Shown here: one piece after another, positions 1-12,606 of the stretch
How positions within the stretch are numbered: the stretch's first letter is position 1
Layout: the number at the start of each line of letters is the position of its first letter
NCBI GenBank assembly: GCA_026770575.1
Contig: MU657454.1
Coordinates: 16,654-61,970 of the forward strand
Length of the DNA stretch: 45,317 nucleotides
Reading direction: 5' to 3'
Origin: Pelagophyceae sp. CCMP2097
Lineage: Eukaryota; Sar; Pelagophyceae
Position numbers and translations under genes: made by a program
Notes under the pieces: generated by a model
Told to the model about the DNA's origin: nothing
The model's input: the letters and a program-made list of their open reading frames with translations, nothing else
Database searches by the model: none

Positions 1-2450
1 CCGCCCCATTATTCATTGCTTGCGTCAAAAAGTAGTGTCGGTATACATGCCGTTACGGCAACGGCACGCCAACGAAAACGCCGAACCTTTTTCGAAATAT
101 TCTATTTGAGTCCGTTGTAACGGGGCGATTTACGGGTTCGATAGGACAAGATTTGAGCTGAAGCTCTCTAATACTTAAATTTCGACCAAAAAGATACAAA
201 AGGATTTAAATTCGGCTAAAAAGCTTTTAGCCTCAAAAAATACTTCGCGCCTTACTCCGACAATTCGCAAAATAATATTAAATCCATAAATCTGGCGGTT
301 CTATGTCACGCTATTTAAAAAAAAAACTTTAAACTGTTCAAATTTAAGAGCATTTCCCCAGACATTTGTCGTGTTAGAATTTTCTTTTTCTAATTAAAAC
401 TAATGAAAAACTATCGAAAACTTATAAAACCACACATACACATATTATTTGTGATAAAATATGAATCTAATTAAAAAAAATAAAAAAAAATATATTCATA
501 AGGGGTATGCAATATCTGATCGTATTAAATGTGTAGACAAAAGTCGTTCAGGCCCGGCTCGTTTGATTTATCATAAGATAACTCCAACTTCTGGATCTGC
601 ATTTAAGGTAGGTTAAAATTTTCGTATAAAATTAACTTTGAACAAAATCGCTAGTTACGTAGACGCAGCCTCAATATTCTTCTCCACTGATGTTAAATCT
701 ACTTCTGAAGTTAAGATAACTTCTCTTGGGTGTTCGTTTTTTTTCTTTAGTCGCATTGCGAAACCAAGGCTCGTAATTGTCGCAAATAATGCAATATCCG
801 GTATATTGAAATTTGCATCACAAGAACGGCCCGGTTAGTAAAGAATACATGTCTGGAGATGGCAATATTTGCCATGTGATGAAAGATGCCATTGATGGGC
901 GTACTCTTCTTGCTAGCAAGACGTATGCATGTACCGAACCGCTTGCCAATCTCGTAGTTTTGTTTTGCAAACGGGACATACATCCCATTGTTTAGTTCAG
1001 ATTCGTTAAAAATTGATTTGGTATCCGGATTAAATTCTTAAAATTTTTTCGTATCTTAAAACTGATTTGAGTGCAGCACACAATGCGGATGATAATGGGT
1101 TAGTTTTCAGCAGCGTCGTACTGTAATTGGCAATTGTCGAGTGTGCTCCTGAAGTAGATACTTTAATAATTCGCACGCACGATGGAATATTCAAGAACCT
1201 TTCAGTTTATACTACCTCCATTAGTCTCTACAATCTCAAGTGGGACGCATACGCATGTTTTTAATTTAGGCGCGGGTAATTCTATTTACTTTGGTTTTTT
1301 TCGAAACAAATCCCTTGATATGATCATCAGTTTCAATATTTATAAATAAATAGAATGGTAAAGTGTACTGTTTTTATAGATGGCACTCCCATCATGATAT
1401 CAGGTGGTATTCTCGCTAAGTCGCGCGCTATAAACAAATCCTTCACACGAATCGCATCTCATCATCTCAGTGATTTTAGCATTTATAGAAGCAACGCACT
1501 GGGTGAGTACGAATCTCGTTCATTTATTATCTCACTGGACACCGAATCGAAGATTGGCAAAGCGAATCGCTATGTTTCGGGATTTATATTTCTTACTGTA
1601 TCACGACAACTGAGTTGGAATTTTTTGAATGAACCAACAATAGAAATTCTCACGACGACATCGTTTGTCAATTTCGATTTGCTTATATCGTTAGACCTCA
1701 CCACGACGAGGTCGTTCGAGTTGTCAGTGTAAAAAAAAAATTTAAAAGTAAATTAAAATACTTAAAAACGTATTTAACGATAACAAACGTATGATATTTA
1801 TAAGGTTAAAAATTTTCAATACAAGAATTAATTCATGTATCGAATGTTTTTTTCATATAACGATACTTAAAATATCTCTATAAAATGAAAATATTTCGAT
1901 TAACAAAATTAAAATTAAATTCAAAATAATGAAGAGTATAGAGATTGAAAATAATTAATAAAATGTTGATATTGTCAAGCAATCCGGAGACAAAAATTTA
2001 AATACTATGACAAAAGGTCAAACGCTCATAAGGTCACTGAATGAATTTAAAAACACATTTAACGATAAAAATCGTGTTTTTGTGTTTTCGGATAGTTGCG
2101 GTTGCGAAAAAAAGGACAATTTTGTTTTATGGTATATAGTTTGAAACACAGAGTTTACGACGATGCCTTCGATAAAATACTGGTCTGTTGCCCACCAAGC
2201 ACGTTTATTTCTTCAGGTTCAAATAACCCTCTGAAGGACTTGGATCCTGACTAGGTTAATGACAGTTTCGTTGGCACGTTTTAGATAAGGCATATGAATT
2301 TTGACTGACAACAAGTATTGAAAATAAAGACATATTACTGTAAATCGATGATGCCACAAAGCAACTGAACAACAAGCACATCTATGACAAACTATCTTAC
2401 GTTTGATTCAACTGACTTTGCCAATTGGAGAAAACCATAGTATGCTTATA
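1..2450. other. AT-rich stretch, no recognisable gene
   Basis: This is strongly AT-rich DNA with many poly-A and poly-T runs. The longest open frame (1355-1732, forward, 125 codons) has no motif I recognise and low-complexity neighbours. I see no domain, RNA gene or clear terminal repeat. It may be eroded mobile or viral DNA like the block that follows, but nothing in the sequence proves this. Confidence 0.5.
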
Positions 2451-2452
2451 TA

Positions 2453-2651
2453 GGAAGTTCCTGCCCCAATTAGAATCTGGTCCCAATTAGAATCCAATCT
2501 GGCCTATCAGGTGACTTGATAATATAATATGTTCAGAAAAAGAAATTTTAAACCAATCACGGAGCTCGAAATTGGGAATATGTTCAGAAAAAATTAGATT
2601 CTAGTTGGGGCATTTCCGCGAAAGCCGATTCTAATTGGGGCAGGAACTTCC
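2453..2651. mobile_element. MITE, 199 bp, TA-flanked (Tc1/mariner-like)
   Basis: The two ends are a perfect inverted repeat of about 25 bp that begins GGAAGTTCCTGCCCCAATT. Each end abuts the dinucleotide TA (2451-2452 and 2652-2653), as expected for a Tc1/mariner-type target duplication. The interior repeats parts of the ends, such as a second copy of TTCTAGTTGGGGC, and has no coding capacity. The perfect termini suggest fairly recent insertion. The superfamily is inferred from the TA flanks only. Confidence 0.75.
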
Positions 2652-2653
2652 TA

Positions 2654-3285
2654 CTTTAAATCGAGAAAATGATAAAGGAGCAAACTGTTTCGCGAAGAAT
2701 TTCTATCGGGAATCAAATATCAGGGATTTTTTACAATTGTTTGAAAACTTTTTAAAAAAGAAAGGGGTTTTTGGATTGTGTAAAAAAAAGTGAACCCCGT
2801 AAGTCCATTGAATATGGAGAATCTTAAGCAACTAAAGAAAACTCAAAAATGAAAAGGAAGAAATTCTTTTTCTAACAGAGGCTTTATGAATCAGAAAAGG
2901 TTTAACTTCGGAAATAAAAAAAAATTTGCTTATACATCAACATCATCATTAAAATAAACCAAATAATTCATAAAATTTTTCTAAATTTTTTTTTTAACAG
3001 AAGCCACAAGAACCAGTTTTTAGAGACAAATGTATAGAAATTGTTCGAGCAAGTGATAAAGAAGCAATCGCAAAAAAGAGGATGAAAGAAGACGCCAGCA
3101 AGAATATGATGAATCTTTTATATAAATCGAAATGATTCATTTGAAAGTTAAAATGATTCTTCAGAATCAGATTCATCCGACGATGATTTTACATATTTTA
3201 TATTTCGTCTGTTAAACTTTTTTTCTTTAGGTTCTTTCTTTTCTTTAGGTTATTTTTGTTCTTTATTAGATTCTATGGCCATCCT
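2654..3285. other. AT-rich intergenic DNA
   Basis: I see nothing recognisable here: AT-rich sequence with short purine-rich runs and no frame with family resemblance. Confidence 0.4.
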
Positions 3286-3407
3286 TATAATTCTCTCAAC
3301 TTCTCCTTTTATAAATCCTTTTTATTTTGGTATTGCCCCCTCCCTTTATAATTCTCTCAACTTCTCCTTTTATAAATCCTTTTTATTTTGGTATTGCCCC
3401 CTCCCTT
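3286..3407. repeat. Tandem duplication, 61-bp unit, two copies
   Basis: Two adjacent copies of a 61-bp unit (3286-3346 and 3347-3407) begin TATAATTCTCTCAACTTC and end in GCCCCCTCCCTTTA. They are identical by eye. No function is apparent. Confidence 0.8.
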
Positions 3408-3557
3408 TCTTCTCTATGTTTTCATTTTTCTCTATGTTACTTATTATAGTCCGAATCCTTTCTCGAAACAGTTTAGATCTCAACCGTTCCTTAAGTTTTT
3501 TTCTTACATGCCCAAATATCCCATGATTTTTATATAACACATGTAAAAAAAAAAATA

Positions 3558-4045
3558 TTACAAGAGCGCGCCGGAGGCACTCAGAGAACCCGACTTCGAG
3601 CGAAGGATACAGACAAATCCCATTTCATTTCCCACGTTAATAATTCAAATTATTCAACTAAGCGCCGAACCTTCAAATCCTTTTTACCTTTTTTTATTTT
3701 ATTATAATTTTTATTGAGCTTTTTTTTTTTTTTTTTGCGGCCGCCCAGATTCAAACCTGTGACCAACAACTTCTTCTATGATGATTCCAATGAGGTTCCT
3801 GCTCGACCTCTACTCCCAATTTTAGCTATCGCATCAACCACCAATTGCTAAATCCGCCGAGTTGCTGCCCTTTTCTTCCCAAAGGTGGAACATCACGGAT
3901 TTGCCCGTGGACGGACAGAAGGACAGACAGACAGACAGACAGACGGATAGACAAAAATTGCCCCTGGCAATCCTTCATTCAAAGGACCCGAAGGGCCCTT
4001 GCCGTGAACTGACGTTGATTAAACGGCAAGAACCCTTCGGGTCCT
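3558..4045 (-). repeat. tRNA-like SINE with terminal hairpin, copy A
   Basis: This copy of a roughly 500-bp dispersed family runs from TTACAAGAGCGCGCCGGAGG to a long hairpin with arms AGGACCCGAAGGGCCCTTGC and its complement. In between lie a GACA microsatellite (about 3903-3945) and, on the reverse strand, a tRNA-like Pol III module followed by an A-rich tract. In this copy the B box is partly degraded (TCAAACCTGTGACC on the plus strand). It carries an extra segment at one end (about 3580-3600) that is shared with the partial copy at 34511. The SINE reading rests on the A-box and B-box resemblance seen best in copies B and C. Confidence 0.7.
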
Positions 4046-4944
4046 CATTAAAATCGTTCTCGGTTTCTTAATTCCCGAATACTTTTCAAAAAAAAATATC
4101 TCTTCCAAGAATTTTATAAAAAAACATCCATGTTCCAAAACACGTTAAGGTGTTCTCGTATGATGATATATATGCCCGCTTAATCTTATCCGTAAGTTTG
4201 CTCCGTTCCCAACCGAAGGGCGCGCAGCATAGCGTAGCAACCAGAATGTTGGGGCCGGCGGCTATCTCCCGCAGAACCCGACGTGCGAAGGGGTCCTTGT
4301 TTCGCCAGGGCCCCTCATCGCTCCTTTTGCGTCCGCGGGAAAAACGTTTAGGGGGACAGCGGCTGAGCTCTAGCTAAGCTCAGCCGCAGTCAGTACGGCT
4401 ATGGCAATTGTATTCTCAAGATCTCCCGGGTCGGAACCCGGGTCGGAAGAGAGAATGGAGATGAAGCTGGGCGAGGTCCCCGGGCGCGTGTGAGAGGGCG
4501 GAGTGGTGATAGTTTGTAGTTGCCCCAAAATATTTAAGATTGGTTTTTAAACAAGTAATCGCGTCTACTTGTCCCTTCATATCCAATGTAAGATATATTT
4601 TTTTACTAAAAGAACGCATTACTTTTTACGACTGTTTCCACTGTTTTGTATGTATGTGGCGCAACTTAATTCGCACATGGGTTGTTTAATATTAAGCCAG
4701 CCTCGGTTAATTCGAAAAGTTCTTGTTTTTTTTTCTTTGGCGCAATAATCCGCATTTAAACCTCGACTGAATAATTTCCACCGCCCGTTTCAAGTTTTGA
4801 ACGGCAATTGTTCGATGCCAATTTATGTGATATCAATCTTTCTTTTAAATTAGTTGTTGAACCATAATAAACATTTGCCGTTATCTTACATGTCAACTGG
4901 TACACGACTCCTTCAATTAGAGGCTCTAAAGTTGAGATTTTTTT
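4046..4944. other. Intergenic with a small GC-rich island and hairpin
   Basis: After the SINE the DNA is AT-rich, but 4200-4480 is a GC-rich island with no recognisable product. Positions 4359-4387 form a hairpin whose arms are GCGGCTGAGCT and AGCTCAGCCGC. I see no gene in this stretch. Confidence 0.45.
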
Positions 4945-7545
4945 CTAAATCCCAACACATGTTTCTTGAATTTCATCTGGGATAATCAGCATCATTTTGT
5001 CAATCGTTCCCGCTCGCGTGTATATCATCCGGTTAAAGAACGGTTTCCGTGTGTCTATATACAGCATTTTTCTGCCGTTTCCCCCTGGACCGAATGAACC
5101 GTAAAGGCGTGCCTTACAATAGACATTTTTGGAGGTTGGTTAAATATAACCATATCACCCTTGGACAAAGTAATGCTCTTCCCGGTTATGAAGAATTTTT
5201 CTGTATCGAATTTGCCCTTTAACATCTCATCATATTTCTCAAATGTACTTGTTGATGGATGCTTATATATAGTTATCTATTCTTCTCGATTTCTGTAATT
5301 CTATCTTATCGGTTGTCTTTTTTAATTCGGTGAAAGTGTTTTCGATAAAATCTCGTAATTAAGTCAGAATTCCAGCCAAGTTTGGGCGCTTTCAGCTATG
5401 GTTCTTGTTATGATGAATTACTTGCTTGATTTTTTTTCCAGTTCGTTATTTATCTCTTCATTTCCGCTCGGCGGTGGGAGTTGATACCCCACATCACCGC
5501 AAATTATATGCTTATGGTTTGGGTACTGTATGTAAACTTTTTGTCTTTTATGTTCGGTCATCATCGAACATTCATCCCACAGTAAAACATTACAATGTAC
5601 ATAAGCATCACTAAGCGCGTCGTTGTCATCTCTGTCTATCATATGATGATAACACCTCCCACATCGCAGTCCTTGTTCAGAAAACTCCTTCAATTTCAGA
5701 CGACCCAAACGCCATGACATGACAATATAACAAATCGAGATAAATCCTGTATCCACAAAATTTATATAAAAAAATGTTCCCGCCCATCCTTGCCCCGTAT
5801 GGAGTTCATACTAATTATGTTCTCGATACGGGGCGGTGGCTTTCAGTTCATGTCTTGACTCATCGTGGCATGACAGATAGCATCGATCAATGTTCGTATC
5901 GTTGTTAAAGTTCATTTTTTTCTGCAAACAAAATGGTAAAATCATTGTTGGGGTTGTTGCCGATTTTTAAAATATATTCCATCCACACAAACTCGACAAA
6001 CATCATCTAAATTCATTTCCATGAGTTGGATCATCGCCGCTATTATTTGATAGGATAGGATGAAACCCGTCAACTGTGAACGATGAAGCATGTTCTTTCG
6101 TTTAAACTTTATAACGGCCTCTTTCATACCGAATTTATCATGGACAGTGTTTATCTTGATCGTCAACTCGTTATTGTTTGCAGCAACATTCTGTAAATGC
6201 GATTTTGTGCCTGACATATACCATGTAATAGAGTCACGACCGAAAATCTTGAATCCCACTCCACTTTGCGAAGTGTGAACCTCCATTCTCCTTATCGAGT
6301 ATCTCCTTCGAGAATCTAAAATCGAAGGGTCCAATGCTGTACGCACCTCATAAAATGGTAAAAATAACGCCTAGTTTCTGTATAAATTAGAGAAATGGGC
6401 TTGGATAAATAGAATCACTTTGAATCGGATGGTTTAATTTTTCACATAACAATTTAAATTTATTGTCAGAAAACTCCACGTCAGTTATGTAGTACATCCC
6501 CAATCCTACTATCTTTGAGCATTTTCTGAAATCGATGAATTTATAAGGGAATTTTTCGTATTCTTGGCATTTTTTAAAATTTCGTATACGATTTTTACAT
6601 GTCCCATAGCAGCAAATTATCAGGCGCAGTATATTTTCTTTTTTTTACAGGGGCATATGCTTCATCTATATCTTAAAATTATTTCACCTATTTCTGTAAA
6701 ATCCAGCCACTCTCCACAGGGCTTAAAATCGACACAACGCCCGTAATGCACACCCGCCTGGACGAAGCGAGATATCTCGGGATTAACCATGGTGTCGACA
6801 TTCAAAGGGCTAAAATCGTAACCAAACGAATCTTTGCCTGGATCGCACTCGACTTTATTTTCACGACATTGTCATAATTTGTTTTAACACGATAAAAAAA
6901 TTCTCCAACATGTTTATTTGTGAGATACCTTTCTCGTTCTTCTTATATAAGCAATATAAGTTTTTTGAATCAAGTTCCGAATGAAATGCTTGTAATTTTT
7001 CCTGACTTTCAAATAATATAGGGGTACGCTCTTGAGAAACGCACACATCGGATTTCATTTGAACATGATTCTGTCGGGTGTTGATAAAATAAAAAGAACA
7101 CTCGCCGCGGGTTTCGGATATTATATCGATATATTTGGATGATTTTTTTCTCCAATGGTAGTTTGATTGTATCATTACAGCGTAGCGTGTCTCACACGTG
7201 CTGCAGTTCGCTTTCAGGTGTGCCTTTTTTATATAGTTCAGAAAAATCATCACACTTCTTAACAATCCTGTTGTATTTAGCCAAGGCTGACGACTTAGAC
7301 GATTTCTTTCCGAGTAACTTGTTTGATATTTTAATTTGAAGGGATTTTTCAACTTAATTTTTGTTGAACTTTTCAATAGCCCAGGTCCTTATTGGTTCAA
7401 ACATACAGTGGTTTGCACCGTCTGCGAATTCTTGTTCTATATATTGTTGGCGGACTTCATCGAACACGGCGATTTTCACCATACCATCGATATCATAAAC
7501 ATTATATTCTGAATCTATCATCCAAAAATCATGAAACCATCTCAA
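4945..7545 (-). pseudogene. Decayed polymerase-like plus SF1 helicase replication gene of viral/mobile-element type
   Basis: Read on the reverse strand, scattered frames keep the order of one large replication protein. The N-terminal part lies at 7545-7354 and 7376-6861 and includes an INTRQNHV motif. Next come an HYGRCVDFK-like stretch (about 6780-6720) and a polymerase-like segment with RVCVDGIYF (6346-5942). After these are a degenerate Walker A (about 5800), helicase motif II as LLWDECSMM and GDVGYQLPP (5756-5418), motifs near HSVQGETAEK (frame 5276-5055), and a final YIDTRKPFFNRMIYTRA segment (5067-4945). Several frameshifts and stop codons interrupt it, so it is a relic. From memory, similar proteins combining these motifs occur in eukaryotic genomes rich in viral or selfish DNA, such as those of arbuscular fungi; I cannot name the element. 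The AT-rich setting agrees with foreign origin. The SF1 helicase assignment is firm, the polymerase part less so. Confidence 0.7.
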
Positions 7546-8865
7546 AACCCCTTGAAATTTATACGGCTCCCATTGGGGATCTGCACGACCTTAGAACCCT
7601 GTCGTTGAAACCCATTACTCGATTGAAAAGAAACCCAGCATACCGCCCATCGACCCAATTATAGATTGAAGTTCACCTAGTGAAATTGAACCAGTTGGTA
7701 CAAGGGGGGTTCAACATGAAAATGCCGCTTATTTCCGAACCTCTACAGCACGTTTGAGAAGACTTTGAGTGGCTGGACATGTCCGGCTCGACCCAGGGTG
7801 TCGGGCTGGAGGCGGATCCCTCCCGTTTTTGCGTATACCGCGCGCAATCTTGATTTCAGCGTCGCCAAAAGCTAGTTTGAGGTGGTTCTCCATTGTCATC
7901 GTCTGGGATCCACCTCCCTTTCGCTTCATTGGGGGCGGCTGTAGGCCTTGGCATCGCTAGAGTCCGACCTAGTGGCCCATGGAGGTTCGGGATAAGGCCC
8001 AAATTTTAGGCTATGGGCTCCATTTTGCAAGTAATGGGCTTCATTTCACTTAAAACGCCCATGCAAATCTGCAATAACAAGAAAATATTGCCAAGTTCCA
8101 CACCGTTTTATTCTTGAAAGCGGATTCACGCTCGGCGGACCGAGCCCGTACACAAACTTCCTTCGTCGAGGACCGCGCCGCCACCAGCCCGCGCCGTAGC
8201 GACTAATAGTGGCCCCATACCTCGTTTGTAGCCCAAGAAAAATTGTATCTGAGAGGAATCCGTTTCATGATGGACCCCCCTCGTATACGTCGAACGATAT
8301 TCCGAGAATTTTTCTCTTAAGAATGAACTCAGTACATGTCGGCGTTTGAAAATTTTGACGTCTCTTATTAACTACTATTATTTCATTGTCGGTTATTTTT
8401 GTATTATTTTTTAATTATACTCGGTTCAAATTCGAGCATATTTATATAAACACACTGGTAGCAGCACGAAATCGCCCAGTTGATTGAACAAAAACCTGCG
8501 TCCCAAATGTCGGCAAATAGATACCAAGTCATGCTTGCGATGCAACTTTTTTCTTATGGACCTTAGTCATCTCAGAGCCCGAGGCTCGTATATTGGGATT
8601 TTTTTTTTTTTTGAAATCGGAGGTGGTCAAAAAACTATTGACTCCAAAATTTAAATAATTGTTTGCCATAACATAAGAAGGGTTATTTTTTTGTCAATTG
8701 AACCCATTTTTAAATCACCTTTTTGCGTTTTGTCCTTTCATTTTTATCAAAAAAAAGTTTTATTTATCAAAATGGCACACATCGGGTTTTGGAGTTTGAA
8801 AATATTTTCGGATTTTAGGGTGTTTTTGTTTACCCAAGATTAATTTTTATAATAATAGGGACCTT
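7546..8865. other. Intergenic, no recognisable gene
   Basis: A mixed GC segment (about 7740-8230) contains a reverse-strand frame of 66 codons (7929-7729) without any motif I know. The rest (8230-8865) is AT-rich with homopolymer runs. It may carry the extreme N-terminus of the relic helicase gene but I cannot trace it. Confidence 0.4.
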
Positions 8866-8867
8866 CA

Positions 8868-9437
8868 CTTTTTCTAACCAGTTTCTAACTCGCCCAGTTT
8901 CTAACTAGAAACTGGTTAGAAAAAGTGAAACTCGGGGTTCAGGCGATAGTTAGAAAAACTTTATGGAGTTAGAGCCAAGCCGACCGGGCTGCGCGCATCT
9001 CCTTCTCCGGCCGATGCGCCCCGCGCGCTCAGATCCGTCAGACTCGACGAAGGAAAATATAACGCACTTGCGATCAACGGCGAGTCAACGGCCCCCAATC
9101 GACCGGCCGCGGGCGCCTCGATGGAGGCCGCGGCACGATCGGCCGCCTCCCCCGCTTTGGCGGCGCGCCGGCACCGCCGCGCGTCGCGCGCGCGCTGCGC
9201 GGCGGACCTGGGCGCGCCCCGCCCACGGGCGTTCGCGATAAGTCCGTTCAACCCTCTCTTTTCCTGTTATGCAAGGTCAATTCGACGCAAATACACGAGT
9301 TTCTAACTAGTTTCTAACTCGAATTTTCTACCTGCCAGGTAGAAATCTGGAGTTTCTAACTAGTTTCTAACTGGTTTGACGCAATTACACGAGTTTCTAA
9401 CCCGTTTCTAACTAGGTAGAAAAAAAGTGAAGGTCCC
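8868..9437. mobile_element. TA-flanked non-autonomous element, 570 bp
   Basis: The ends are inverted repeats beginning GGGACCTTCACTTTTTCTA (right end with one extra A in the A-run). They are flanked by TA at 8866-8867 and 9438-9439. Just inside, the motif AGTTTCTAAC recurs at least eight times in both orientations and can form further hairpins. The core (about 8980-9250) is GC-rich. Open frames there are low-complexity Arg/Ala-rich shadows, so I regard it as non-coding. It differs in terminal sequence from the other two TA-flanked elements. Confidence 0.7.
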
Positions 9438-9993
9438 TAATGAATTAAATCCATTGCGGATCAGTATGAATTAAGACGATTTAACCTACTCCGTAGAATC
9501 ATCAAGGGGAACCTCAGCGGGTTTTACGAAATTCTCAAATCCCATTTTAACTTTGAGAATTTTTGAATATTTTGGGAATATTTTTTTTGAATATTTTGAG
9601 AATATTTTGAGAATATTTTGAGATTTTTTTTTATTTTTTATTTTTAGAATTTTAAATAAATCCAAAATCCAACAATCCAAACAATTGAAAATTGAACAAT
9701 TGAAAATCGAATAGGGAAATTGTGACTTTAGGGGGGCAAGGTGGATAAAAACACGGCGACGGGCTCGAGGGAACATGTTTGAAACAATGTTTTGAGGGGA
9801 TTTCATAAAACATCCAAAAACACGTGTTTAAAACACGCTAAAAATATCGCGCGTGTCAGAGCGCGTCCGCTACCCTCGCGGAAGACCAGGGAGTCGTACA
9901 AAGCGGTCTGGGTGATCATTCCTCAATAATTTTGAATCTGCCTATTCGCCAAAGTTATTGCGAGAGCGACGTGGCCGCCACGCACTGAGGCCG

Positions 9994-12606
9994 ATGTCGG
10001 GACGCGCGAGGGACCCGGTGCACGGGCACATCCTCCTGGAGGTGGAGACGTACGAAGATGGCGGCAAGACGAAGTCCTGCCAGAAGTGCACCTGCGTGCA
10101 CTGCGGCAAGATGCAGGTCTTCGCCAACGTGGGCCGCCTGCGCGCGCACCTGTCGGGCGACGACAGCATCGCAGCCAAGGACGGCGGTGGGTGGGGAGCC
10201 TGCGCCGCGGCGCCGGTGCTCGTCAAGCAGAAATTCAAGGCGGTACGATCTTATAATCCATGCGCCATCCGCGAGCACGTTTCCCCGTAGGCGTGCCTGG
10301 AGCTGCTGCAGACGAAGAAGCGGCTCGCGGACCGCGTCGCGTCGAGGTCGGCGAACGACGCTGCCGCCGCGGCGGGCGGCACCGGCGCGCCGGGCGACAG
10401 CGGCGCGCCGCCGAAGAAGGCCAAGGTCGTCGGCCTGATGGACCTGCACTTCGAGCGCGCCCAGGCCGGCAACTGCGACGAGGCGCACGCGCGCCTGCAG
10501 TTCGAGAACCCGACGGTCCCGGCGCGCTTCTTTTCGAGCCCGTCGTTCAAGGCCTACCTGAAAACGATCCGCCTCTCGACGCCTTCGTGGACGCCGCCGG
10601 ACCGCCAGAAGGTCCACGGCGCGATGCTCGACGGTAAGTACGCCTCGGTCAAGGCGGCGATGCACGAGCGGGCCGTGCACTCCAAGACCTACGGCATGAC
10701 CGTGGCCTCGGACGCGGCGACGGTCATGGGCGAGCCCCTCGTGAACATCATCGCGGCCGTCCCGATGCAGTCCAAACCGCTCGCGCTCGGCCTCATGAAC
10801 GTCTCGCGCCACCTGGCCGAAGGCGGGCACAAGGACGGCCCCTTCTACGCCGAGGCGATCGTCGACGTGCTCGACGACCTCCCGAACGCCGGCCGCTACA
10901 CGACGCTCGTCGTCACGGACACGCCCAAGGACATGCAGCGCGCGTGGCGGCTCCTCAAGGAGCCCCGCGAGTTCCTGTCGACGGCGCCGTGCGTCTCGCA
11001 CTGCGGCAACGTCCTCCTCAAGCAGATCGCCAAGATCCCGGCCGTCAAGAAGATGCTCGACGAGGCGCTCGTGTTCAACGAGCAGTTTACGGGCCCGCAC
11101 CACCAGAGGGCCTTGCTGAAAAAGCACTCGATCCACCACTTCAACCGCGAGATGAGCACGCTGCGCTCGTGCGACTCGCGCTTCGGCCTCAACTTCCTGG
11201 TCGTCGCCAAGATGCTCGTCCTGCACCCCGCCTTCAAGTCGGCGGTCGCCGACGCGGCGTGGGACGCCAAGCTCTCCGACGACCTCGACGCCAAGGTGGC
11301 CAAGGCGCTCGCCACGGACACGAAGTGGTGGACCGACACGGCGCAGCTCATGTACGTCATCTGGCCCATGGTCAAGCTGGTCAAGTTCGGCGGCTTCCAG
11401 AGGCCGTCCTTGTCGCGCCTCTACGCGCACATGATCGAGGCCGAGGCGCACGGGGACAAGCTCCAGGACCTGGAGGGCTTCAAGTACGCGCACGTCGCCG
11501 AGAAAGTGCTCGGCATCGTCGACTCCGATTACGTCGACTTCGACGACGCCGACGCGGAGAACCGCTGGCAGATGATGCAGAGCGACATGGCGCTCGCGGG
11601 CTACGTATGGGACCTGTTCCACCACGACAAGCAGCCCTGGACGGACCCCAAGGCGATGGCGGGCTTCCGGCGCGTCGTGGAGCACCAGCTGGGCATCAAC
11701 CGCACCACGGGCGAGTACGACGACGAGCTCATGAACGAGAAGATGCCGCTCTTCATGGATCAGTTCGCGCGGTATCAGGCCAAGCTCGGCCAGCTCTCCC
11801 AGGCGTACGTCTGGACGTCGCTCGAGAACACGCACGCCTGCTCGTGGTACCAGCAGTTTTGCGGCGAGTTCCCCGAGCTGCAGTTCGTCGGCACGATGGT
11901 GACGGGCTGCGTTGCGGGCGCTGACATGGCCGAGACGTCCTGGAAGTCGTACAAGGCGATCAACACCAAGGGGCGCGCCTGGCTCGGCAAGGTCCGGTCG
12001 GACGCGCTTACGGCCGACGACGACGACGACATCGTTCAGACCACGGGGACCAAGCTCGCGTTCGTCTCGGCCAACCTCCACGTGGACGACTTCGGCGACT
12101 ACCGCGAGAACGACGGGGCCAAGACCATTGCGGCGTTCACCATCGGCGACGAGGCCGAGCTGGTCAAGCTCTTCGGTCCGATCGTGCGCGGCGAGGACCT
12201 GCCGCCGGGCACCGCGTACTTCAAGAGCTTCGTCGGGGAGTGGAAGAAGGACACGAAGAAGAAGAACGACAACCTCTACGCGCGGCTCCGGGACAAGTAC
12301 CTGAAGATGGAACTTCGTGAAGCGCCGGAGGAGGAGGACGACGACGAGACGGACGACGACGACGCCCCCGAGCCGCCGTACCACGGCATCGTCATCGAGA
12401 TTGAGTTCAAGAAGAAGAAGGAGTGCGCGTACCAGACAGGCTACTACGTCAAGACGGCGCGCGTCGGCGACACCGACGCGACGTCGGCGGGCGTCGGCGA
12501 CACCGACGCGACGTCGACGGGCACGCGCATCTACGCGATCAACGCAGCGCTCATGGGCCTCATCCTCCCCAAGGACAACCCGCGCTACGTCTTCCGACAG
12601 TCGTGA
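9994..12606 (+). CDS. hAT transposase (BED-type zinc finger, DUF659-like, C-terminal dimerisation region)
   Basis: Two exons, 9994-10242 and 10291-12606, give 854 residues. The 48-nt intron begins GTACGATC and ends CCCCGTAG, and splicing is phase 0. A BED-like finger near residues 28-65 shows CVHCG, then an HL pair and a later Cys. The central region has the DUF659-like pattern of hAT enzymes: GMTVASDAATVMG, then VVTDTPKD, then CVSHCGNVLL. The C-terminal part shows the hAT dimerisation pattern, with WYQQF, ELQFVGTMV and LAFVSANLH. Near the C-terminus an acidic tract and a tandem pair of VGDTDATSxG repeats (12464-12525) follow. There are no internal stops, so the enzyme could be functional. 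The ATG at 9994 is the first in the finger's frame. A very long antisense frame over the same DNA is a GC-rich shadow. Confidence 0.85.
10243..10290 (+). other. Spliceosomal intron of the hAT transposase gene
   Basis: This 48-nt GT-AG intron separates the exon with the zinc finger from the exon with the catalytic region. Its removal joins two frames exactly in phase, and both flanks encode family-conserved sequence. Confidence 0.75.

Noticed and set aside
3986..4045. Rho-independent terminator
   Set aside because: The stem is long and GC-rich but belongs to a dispersed SINE-like repeat in a eukaryotic context and does not follow a gene.
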